Source: Rhizobium aethiopicum (GTDB taxonomy: Bacteria > Pseudomonadota > Alphaproteobacteria > Rhizobiales > Rhizobiaceae). Taken from it: DNA of 64,000 nucleotides. The stretch lies in NCBI RefSeq assembly GCF_900094625.1, contig NZ_FMAJ01000001.1:372001-436000 (forward strand), written 5' to 3'. The notes below the pieces were generated by a model. The model did no database searches. It was not told where the DNA came from and saw nothing but the letters and a program-made list of their open reading frames with translations. Positions 58,017 through 64,000 of this stretch are shown piece by piece. Positions within the stretch are counted from its first letter, which is position 1. Each line of letters begins with the position of its first letter. The position numbers and the translations under genes are program-made.

Positions 58017-59117
58017 TCAATCGAGGCTGGCGCCGTCGCCGCCTTGCGGCACGAGCTGTTCGTAGGAGGGCAGCGGCGCCTCCGGAGCCGGCTGGACACC
58101 CGGCGGCGGCGGCGTGCCGGCCGGCACCTGCTGCACCGTGCGTGCCGCGGGGCTCTCTGGTTGCTGCGGCTGGTGGTCCTTCATCAGAACTTCGACATCG
58201 GTGTTCCTGCCGGCAGCGACGGTGAAGTCGCGCTGATAGATCTTGTCCTTGTTGCGCGCGACCGCGGAATATTCGCCTTCGGCAAGGACCATGGTTGGAA
58301 AGGCGCTGACGCTTTCGCCGACACTGTCGCCGGCTGCCGTCAAGATCGACCAGGCCGTGTCGGCGATCGCCTCACCGCCGGCTTCGGAGACCAGCTTGAA
58401 GGTAATCTGGGCGGCGCGGTGCTGGATCGTTGCCTCTGTGAGCTTGCCAGCCTCGACCTGGATGTCGGCGCGGATGACGGCGTTGACGCTGCCATATTCG
58501 GAAACGATATGATAGGTGCCGGCATTGAGACGCACGACCGTGTTCGGCGAGACGTCGGCCACGACGAGACCACGCTCGCCATCATCGCGCACTTCCGAGG
58601 AATAGATCGAGAAGCTCAGCTGGTCGGGGCGGATGCGGGCATCGGCGCCGGAGACGGCATTGAGTAGTAGGCCGCCGGCATCAAGCACCATCACCTGCTT
58701 GTCGACCTCGCCGTCAGTGGGCACGGTCAGCTTCTTGGTGACGCCGGCGCGGCCGAAGGAGACATTGACGAAGTAATCGCCCGGAGCGAGCTGGAAGGCG
58801 GCGGGCCCGCCCTTGGCGCTGGCGACCAGCGGCAGCTTGCCGTCGGCTCCGGCGATCGGGCTGAAGACATACCAGGAAAGGCCGTCTTCGACAGCGGAGC
58901 CGTCCGCCGTCAGCTTGGCTTCCATCGCGACGTCGCGCAGCTTGGCGCCTTCGGGCGCGGTGCCGGGTGCGATGAAGGCGTTGAGCTTCGGCATTTTCGA
59001 TGTCGAGTCGAGCTGTTTGAACTCTTTGAAGGCATCCTGCGCGCCGGCGCCGATGGGCATCAAGACCATCAGGGCGATGGCGAGGCCGATGCGTGCAACA
59101 GGCGAAATGCCAAACAT
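58017..59117 (-). CDS. Large exported protein of unknown function
   Basis: 366 aa. A signal peptide (MFGISPVARIGLAIALMVLM, cleavage near GAGAQ) supports this start; an in-frame GTG lies 42 nt upstream. The mature part reads as several beta-sandwich-like repeats (FQLAPGDYFVNVSFGRAGVT, VVRLNAGTYHIVSEYGSVNA, MVLAEGEYSAVARNKDKIYQ), each with a G-x-Y core as in carboxypeptidase-regulatory-like domains. The C-terminus is Pro-rich (AGTPPPPGVQPAPEAPLPSY). Probably periplasmic or surface-exposed. Confidence 0.8.
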   Translation of the reverse strand: MFGISPVARIGLAIALMVLMPIGAGAQDAFKEFKQLDSTSKMPKLNAFIAPGTAPEGAKLRDVAMEAKLTADGSAVEDGLSWYVFSPIAGADGKLPLVASAKGGPAAFQLAPGDYFVNVSFGRAGVTKKLTVPTDGEVDKQVMVLDAGGLLLNAVSGADARIRPDQLSFSIYSSEVRDDGERGLVVADVSPNTVVRLNAGTYHIVSEYGSVNAVIRADIQVEAGKLTEATIQHRAAQITFKLVSEAGGEAIADTAWSILTAAGDSVGESVSAFPTMVLAEGEYSAVARNKDKIYQRDFTVAAGRNTDVEVLMKDHQPQQPESPAARTVQQVPAGTPPPPGVQPAPEAPLPSYEQLVPQGGDGASLD

Positions 59118-59230
59118 CTGTTTCGTGAACCGATTGACTTCTGAAATCGCAAAGGCCACTTCAAGACCAACGCGATGGCAAATTCAAGACCCACGCTCTG
59201 CAACAGCATAAAAATGAAAGTTTCTCCCGT

Positions 59231-59815
59231 ATGAAATCCGATATCAAGCTGATTGATTACCTTGCCGTGCGCCGTTCCATCCCCGCTTTCCAGATGTGTG
59301 AACCCGGCCCCGAGAAGGCCGAGATCGAGGAGATACTGCGGCTTGCCTCGCGTGTTCCCGATCACGGCAAGATCGCTCCCTGGCGTTTCATCGTCTATCG
59401 CGGAGATGAGCGCGCACGCCTCGGCGAGGAGCTCCTGAAACTCGCGCTCGAGACAAAGCCCGACCTTTCCGAAGAGATGATCCAGGTTGAGCGCACCCGC
59501 TTCACCCGGGCGCCCGTGGTCGTCGCCGTCGTCAGCAAGGCGGGGCCGCACATCAAGATTCCGGAATGGGAGCAGCTAATGTCGGCCGGCGCGCTCTGCC
59601 TCAACGTCATGCTTGCCGCCAATGCCACCGGTTATGTCGCCAACTGGCTGACGGAATGGTTCGCCTATGATGAGCGCGCCCACCCGCTGCTCGGCGTCGA
59701 ACCCGGCGAAAAGGTTGCCGGCTTCATCCATATCGGCTCAACGACATTTCCGGCAATCGAGCGGCCGCGGCCGGAGCTTGCCGATACGGTGAGCTGGGTC
59801 GGCGGAGAGGACTGA
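59231..59815 (+). CDS. Nitroreductase family protein
   Basis: 194-aa FMN-dependent oxidoreductase. The N-terminal [19 protein letters not shown] and [20 protein letters not shown] match the YdjA-type FMN-binding region; the C-terminal half has [20 protein letters not shown]. Reduction of nitro or enone groups with NAD(P)H is likely. Stop and start overlap with the next gene (TGATG), so it is co-translated with a flavin-binding partner. Confidence 0.92.
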   Translation: MKSDIKLIDYLAVRRSIPAFQMCEPGPEKAEIEEILRLASRVPDHGKIAPWRFIVYRGDERARLGEELLKLALETKPDLSEEMIQVERTRFTRAPVVVAVVSKAGPHIKIPEWEQLMSAGALCLNVMLAANATGYVANWLTEWFAYDERAHPLLGVEPGEKVAGFIHIGSTTFPAIERPRPELADTVSWVGGED

Positions 59816-60426
59816 TGTTCTACACGACAGACAGCAATCGGCATGGCCTCGCACATGATCCCTTCAAGGCGATCGTATCGCCCCGTCCGATCGGCTGGAT
59901 CGGCAGCAAGGGCAGGGACGGTTCGATCAATCTTGCGCCCTATTCCTTTTTCAATGCGGTCGCCGACCGGCCGAAGCTGGTGATGTTTTCCTCCGCCGGG
60001 CGCAAGGACAGCCAGCGAAATGCGACCGAGACCGGCGTCTTCACCTGCAATTTCGTCAGCCGCGATCTCGCCGAAAAGATGAACCTCTCCTCGGCGGCGC
60101 TGGCCTATGGCGACAGCGAATTCGACTTCGCCGGGCTGACCCCGAAACAGTCCGAACTGATTGACGCCCCCTATGTCGGCGAGGCTTATGCCGTGCTCGA
60201 ATGCAGGGTGACAGAGATCATCGAGCCGAAGACGCTGTCGGGCGCACCTTCCGAAAACGTCATGGTCTTCGGCGAGGTGGTCGGCATTCGCATCGACGAG
60301 GCGATCGTCAGGAACGGTCGCCTCGACATGTCCATCGCCCGACCTGTGGCCCGCATGGGCTACATGGATTACAGTGAGGGCAGCGATGTTTTCGAGATGT
60401 TCCGGCCGCAGGTGCCAAAAGCGTAG
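59815..60426 (+). CDS. Flavin reductase-like domain protein
   Basis: 203 aa, DIM6/NTAB-type FMN-binding split barrel. The sequence KAIVSPRPIGWIGSKGRDGS, APYSFFNAVADRPKLVMFSS and GRKDSQRNATETGVFTCNFV outlines the flavin site. Coupled by overlap to the nitroreductase, suggesting a joint reductive role. The substrate is not known. Confidence 0.92.
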   Translation: MFYTTDSNRHGLAHDPFKAIVSPRPIGWIGSKGRDGSINLAPYSFFNAVADRPKLVMFSSAGRKDSQRNATETGVFTCNFVSRDLAEKMNLSSAALAYGDSEFDFAGLTPKQSELIDAPYVGEAYAVLECRVTEIIEPKTLSGAPSENVMVFGEVVGIRIDEAIVRNGRLDMSIARPVARMGYMDYSEGSDVFEMFRPQVPKA

Positions 60427-60532
60427 TCCGAACGCAAGACATACAAAGGCTTAAGAAACGTGGTGAACGAATCTTAAACCTTTTGCCGCTACCGTCGCAG
60501 CAATGAATGCAGCGCGAGGAAATCGCGTTTAA

Positions 60533-61678
60533 TTGCTGGGGCGTCGCGTGATCGTAGAAGCTTTCCTTCGTTGGATCGAAACGGCCAAGACCGGTGATCG
60601 GGCCCGGGCCGCGAACGCACTCGGTCGAGCCTATCTGCAATCCGAGATGAGCGGCGAGGAGCGGGCAGCAGCCGAGATGGCGATGACCTTTCTTCTCGAT
60701 GATCCGTCGCCGCGTGTGCGGCTCGCGCTTGCCGAGGCGATCGCCTGGTCGCCTGATGCGCCGCGCAGCCTGATCCTTTCGCTTGCCGCCGACCAGCCCG
60801 AAGTCGCCTGCCACGCCGTCACCTGTTCACCGCTTTTGAGCGACGCCGATCTCGTCGATCTTGCCGCGCGCGGCAACGGCGCCACGCGCATGCTGATCGC
60901 GGCAAGGGCCTACGTCACGCGCCCGGTCTCCGCCGCCCTTGCGGAGGTCGGTGATGAAGAGGAACTGCTCTGCCTGCTCGAAAACGACGGCGCGGCCATC
61001 TCCAGCCAATCGCTGAAACGCATCGCCGAGCGGCTCGGCGATTGCTGCGATATCCGCAACCTGCTGCTCGACCGCAGCGATCTTCCGGCCGATGCCCGCC
61101 AGCTGCTCACTCAGCATGTCAGCAATGCGCTGGTCGGCCTGCCGCTGGCGCAGGCGGCGGTCGGCCTGCAGCGGCTCCAGCGCATCAGCCGCGAGGCGAC
61201 CGAGGCAGCCATCGTTTCCATCGCCGGCGATGTCGCGCCGCGGGAGGTGCCGGATCTCGTCGAACATCTGCGCCTCGAGGGCCGGCTGACGCCGTCCTTG
61301 CTTATGCATGCGCTCTGCGCCGGCAAGCTTGATTTCTTCGCTGCTGCAATCGTCGATCTCACGGCGTGCAGCGAGCGCAGGGTGCGCTCGATCCTGGCGA
61401 CTGGCCGCATGCATGCGGTGCGCGCCCTTTACGAATCTGCCGGCCTGCCGAGGGATATCAGCGTGATTTTCGTCGAAGCGACGCTTCTGTGGCGCGAGGC
61501 CGCTCGAAAGGCGCCGGGCAGCGTGCTAGGCACCGTCGGCGGCCGTCTTCTTGAAAAATTCCGCCATCACGACGGCTCGCATAGCGCGGCCGGAGAACTG
61601 CTCGATATGGTGGAAAAGCTTCATGTCGCCGAGCATCGGCAATCGGCGCGCGTCTATGCGGCGCTTGCGGCGGCCTAG
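60533..61678 (+). CDS. DUF2336 family protein
   Basis: 381 aa, alpha-helical with HEAT-like repeats; sequences such as LLDDPSPRVRLALAEAIAWS and ADARQLLTQHVSNALVGLPL fit DUF2336, a family mostly seen in alphaproteobacteria. No signal peptide or membrane span. The start is uncertain: TTG 60533 (GAGGA 12 nt upstream) or GTG 60548 (preceded by GGGG). The stop overlaps the convergent gene's stop by four bases. Confidence 0.85.
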   Translation: MLGRRVIVEAFLRWIETAKTGDRARAANALGRAYLQSEMSGEERAAAEMAMTFLLDDPSPRVRLALAEAIAWSPDAPRSLILSLAADQPEVACHAVTCSPLLSDADLVDLAARGNGATRMLIAARAYVTRPVSAALAEVGDEEELLCLLENDGAAISSQSLKRIAERLGDCCDIRNLLLDRSDLPADARQLLTQHVSNALVGLPLAQAAVGLQRLQRISREATEAAIVSIAGDVAPREVPDLVEHLRLEGRLTPSLLMHALCAGKLDFFAAAIVDLTACSERRVRSILATGRMHAVRALYESAGLPRDISVIFVEATLLWREAARKAPGSVLGTVGGRLLEKFRHHDGSHSAAGELLDMVEKLHVAEHRQSARVYAALAAA

Positions 61679-62088
61679 TCGTTCAGCCGGGTTACCACCC
61701 AGGAATAGCTGGCGGATACGAAATGCACGGGTTTGGAAAGCGTCTCCTTGACGTCTTTGCCCGATGGGAGATGTGCGCGAACCTGGCCGGCGATGTTCTC
61801 AGCAAAGCCGGCGATGCCTGGTGGTTCTTTGGGGGCGGCAGGAGCGGTGCCGGCCGCGGCGGCAGGCGCCGGTTTCGGCGGTTCCGCGGCGGCGAGCGCT
61901 CTCGGCGCCTCGCACACGGCGATAACCGAGGGATAGCTGACATTGGCGTAGGCTTTGAGCCGGCGTTCGGCTTCGGCATCGCAAGCGGCAACGGTTTCCC
62001 AACGCTTGTCGACCGTCGCGACATAGCTGCATTGGCTGACGGAATCGTCGCAACCGAGAATGGTCATTGCGATGAGCACCGCTTGCAT
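61675..62088 (-). CDS. Hypothetical protein, possible lipoprotein
   Basis: 137 aa with GGGAGG 6 nt before the ATG, so the short N-terminus is real: MQAVLIAMTILGC, which has a lipobox-like TILGC but lacks the positive charge of a normal signal peptide. Conserved-looking Cys (CDDSVSQCSYV, VAACDAEAERR, VIAVCEAPR) could form disulfides. A Pro/Ala linker separates the C-terminal VHFVSASYSWVVTRLND. No domain recognised. Confidence 0.75.
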   Translation of the reverse strand: MQAVLIAMTILGCDDSVSQCSYVATVDKRWETVAACDAEAERRLKAYANVSYPSVIAVCEAPRALAAAEPPKPAPAAAAGTAPAAPKEPPGIAGFAENIAGQVRAHLPSGKDVKETLSKPVHFVSASYSWVVTRLND

Positions 62089-62215
62089 ATTCTGCCTCCC
62101 TGGCTATTGAACCTGAATCGCCTTAGACGGCGCAATTCCAACCGAAACAAGGCGAAGGCATTAAATCTTCGTCATGTCAGAAAAATTTCTCGCCGCGCAA
62201 GTATTGGAAACCATC

Positions 62216-62674
62216 ATGTCCGTCATTATCGCCCAGGAGCCGCCGCGCCAGGACGGCGTCATCCGGCTTCTCGATCTTTCCGACGCCTATGCAGGGTCGC
62301 TCTATCCCGCGGAGAGCAACCACCTGGTCGACCTCTCCTCGCTGGAGAAACCTTCGGTAAGCTTCTTCGTCGCCCGTAACGAGGGGGCGATCGTCGGATG
62401 CTGCGCGCTGGTCGAGGCCGGCGATGGTACGGCGGAGATCAAGCGCATGTTCGTCGACCCGCAGGCGAGGGGATTGAGGATCGCGAGCGGATTGATGAAT
62501 GCGCTGGAGGCGATCGCGCGGGAAAAGCGGCTGACGGCGATCCGGCTCGAGACCGGCATCTACCAGCCCGAGGCGATCGCCCTCTACCGCAAATACGGAT
62601 ACCGGGAGATCGAGGCTTTCGGCACCTATCTTCCGGATCCGCTCAGCCTGTTCATGGAAAAGCGGCTGGGATAG
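62216..62674 (+). CDS. GNAT family N-acetyltransferase
   Basis: 152 aa from MSVIIAQEPPRQDGVIRLLD; a further ATG 42 nt upstream lacks a ribosome site. The GNAT core is clear: IVGCCALVEAGDGTAEIKRM, FVDPQARGLRIASGLM (acetyl-CoA loop) and ETGIYQPEAIALYRKYGYRE. Substrate unknown. It is convergent with the AI-2E-type permease gene. Confidence 0.9.
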   Translation: MSVIIAQEPPRQDGVIRLLDLSDAYAGSLYPAESNHLVDLSSLEKPSVSFFVARNEGAIVGCCALVEAGDGTAEIKRMFVDPQARGLRIASGLMNALEAIAREKRLTAIRLETGIYQPEAIALYRKYGYREIEAFGTYLPDPLSLFMEKRLG

Positions 62675-62692
62675 CGGCCTGCGAAGGCACGT

Positions 62693-63895
62693 TCAGCCTT
62701 CGGCGACGCGCGGGATCGGTTTGGACGGCGGAGCCTGTTCGTCGATGACGATCGGCGGCACCCTCTCGCTGCTCTCGGCGCTGCGGGCCTCGTGGATCCA
62801 TTCACGCCAGATGGCGACGATCAGCGCCATCAGCACCGGGCCGATGAACAGGCCGAGAAAGCCCATCGTCTTGACGCCTCCGACGAGGCCGAAAAAGGTC
62901 GGCAGGAAGGGCAGCTTGATGGGGCCGCCGACGAGCTTCGGCCGCAGCGTCTTGTCGACGATGAAAAGCTCGACGGTGCCCCAGACGAAGAGGCCGACGC
63001 CGGCAACATGCGAGCCGCTCGCCAGGAGATAGATCGAGACCAGCGTGAAGGAGAGCGGCGCACCGCCCGGGATCAGCGCCATCACGCCTGTCAGCACGCC
63101 AAGTGTCACCGGCGACGGCACGCCGGCAATCCAGTAAGCCACGCCGAGCACGATGCCTTCGCCGATCGCAATCAGCGTCATGCCCATGACGGTGGAACTG
63201 ATCGTTGCCGGGACGACACGCGAAATGCGCTCCCAGCGATTCGGCAGGATGCGCTCGCCGAGCATGTCGATCTGCTTGGAGAAGGAGAAGCCGTCGCGAT
63301 AGACGAAGAACAGCGCGATCAGCATGAAGAGCAGCGTCAGCAGAAGGTGGAAAGCCCCGCCGCCGGCTGCCAGTACGGCGCGATAGATGTTGCCGATGTG
63401 AGCGCCGCTGACCGCCTGGATGAGTTCGCCGAGAGCCCCGGGACTGCCGATATATTTCGTCCAGAGGTCATCGAGATAGGGGCCGGCAAACGGCAAGGCG
63501 ACGATCCAATCCGGTGTCGCGGCGCCGGCGCGGTTGGCGTGGATCGCCCAGGCGAGCCAGGTGCGCACTTCGCCCGTCGTATAGGTGACGGCAAGCCCGA
63601 TCGGAATGACCAGAAAGGTGACGATCATGACGATGGCGATCGTCGCGGCGATCGTCGTATTGCCGCCGACACGGGCGAGAAGCTTGCGATAGAGCGGCCA
63701 GCTGGCAAAGCCGATGACGAGCGCCGCAAGCACCGGCACCAGGAAGCCGTAGAAGAAATAGACGCCCGCCGCAACGACCAGCACCAGCAGCCAGCGCGCC
63801 GCCGAAATGGAGGGAATCAGCGGCGTGCGTGTCGGCGCCGACGACCCCAGCCATCGCGGTTCATGATTGCTTTTCTGACGGTCGAACACACCCAC
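62693..63895 (-). CDS. AI-2E family transporter (PerM-like)
   Basis: 400-aa inner-membrane protein with about eight helices. AARWLLVLVVAAGVYFFYGF begins the first helix; the C-terminal GVLTGVMALIPGGAPLSFTL and GPIKLPFLPTFFGLVGGVKT, FLGLFIGPVLMAL are family hallmarks (PF01594). Proteins of this family include the AI-2 exporter TqsA and Na+/H+ antiporters; which applies is not clear. The N- and C-termini are charged and cytosolic. Confidence 0.92.
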   Translation of the reverse strand: MGVFDRQKSNHEPRWLGSSAPTRTPLIPSISAARWLLVLVVAAGVYFFYGFLVPVLAALVIGFASWPLYRKLLARVGGNTTIAATIAIVMIVTFLVIPIGLAVTYTTGEVRTWLAWAIHANRAGAATPDWIVALPFAGPYLDDLWTKYIGSPGALGELIQAVSGAHIGNIYRAVLAAGGGAFHLLLTLLFMLIALFFVYRDGFSFSKQIDMLGERILPNRWERISRVVPATISSTVMGMTLIAIGEGIVLGVAYWIAGVPSPVTLGVLTGVMALIPGGAPLSFTLVSIYLLASGSHVAGVGLFVWGTVELFIVDKTLRPKLVGGPIKLPFLPTFFGLVGGVKTMGFLGLFIGPVLMALIVAIWREWIHEARSAESSERVPPIVIDEQAPPSKPIPRVAEG

Positions 63896-64000
63896 GCGCG
63901 CCTCTTCTTATTCTTGTACTCTGGTTATGGGCCATGAACCCGGCGGTTTCAAGGTCCGCACCGTGAAAGCTGATATAAAGCATCACTCATCGACCGCCCG

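Overview
The window looks like ordinary chromosomal DNA of an alphaproteobacterium of the order Rhizobiales, most likely Rhizobium (R. etli / R. leguminosarum group). This rests on the high GC content, the gene order of the suf operon with two cysteine desulfurases (sufS2-B-C-D-S-T-A), iron-control boxes of the RirA and Irr type instead of Fur, an ATP12-like F1 assembly factor, alphaproteobacterial families (DUF1489, DUF2336, PAS_5, transglutaminase-like cysteine peptidase) and a RIME-like palindromic intergenic repeat. The species call is inference. I see no phage, insertion sequence, CRISPR array, plasmid functions or rRNA operon; one tRNA gene is present.

Layout. 0-6 kb: a palindromic repeat, a GH13 glycosidase, tyrS and (divergent) anmK with a GNAT gene, then an alpha/beta hydrolase. 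6.3-13.8 kb: the complete SUF iron-sulfur cluster operon, with candidate RirA (IRO) and Irr (ICE) operators in its promoter and an unexplained 73-aa gene between sufB and sufC. 13.8-20.2 kb (minus strand): a frameshifted flagellar-rod-like gene, a GH25 muramidase lipoprotein and the gcvTHP glycine cleavage operon behind a tandem glycine riboswitch. 20.3-25.7 kb: an exported copper-chaperone pair, crcB, and an rluC-like / HAD / ATP12 / lipoprotein cluster. 25.7-32.5 kb: propionyl-CoA carboxylase subunits pccB and pccA lying apart on opposite strands, with doxX, a guanidinium exporter gene behind a guanidine-II (mini-ykkC) riboswitch, and a glutathione-dependent formaldehyde dehydrogenase between them. 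32.5-46 kb: transporters, lipB, tRNA-Leu(GAG), small exported and BON proteins, a degenerate peptide deformylase, mgtE, a MerR regulator with an upstream palindrome, membrane proteins, sdaA and a SPOR-tailed D,D-carboxypeptidase. 46-64 kb: peptidases, PilZ and PAS proteins, a rhomboid protease with an orphan terminator upstream, patatin, hisI, folE, an atypical NifU-like protein with yidD, thrS, a nitroreductase/flavin-reductase pair, DUF2336, and an AI-2E-family permease.

Themes. Fe-S assembly (suf) feeds enzymes including SdaA, which is probably 4Fe-4S. One-carbon and glycine metabolism recurs (gcvTHP, the lipB product that lipoylates GcvH, sdaA, folE, formaldehyde dehydrogenase). Cell-wall turnover is represented by anmK, the GH25 muramidase and the D,D-carboxypeptidase. 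The most valuable points for follow-up are the two riboswitches, the dual iron operators, the frameshifted rod-like gene, the metal-ligand-deficient deformylase paralogue, the Cys-deficient NifU-like protein and the candidate small RNA near 50.1-50.3 kb.
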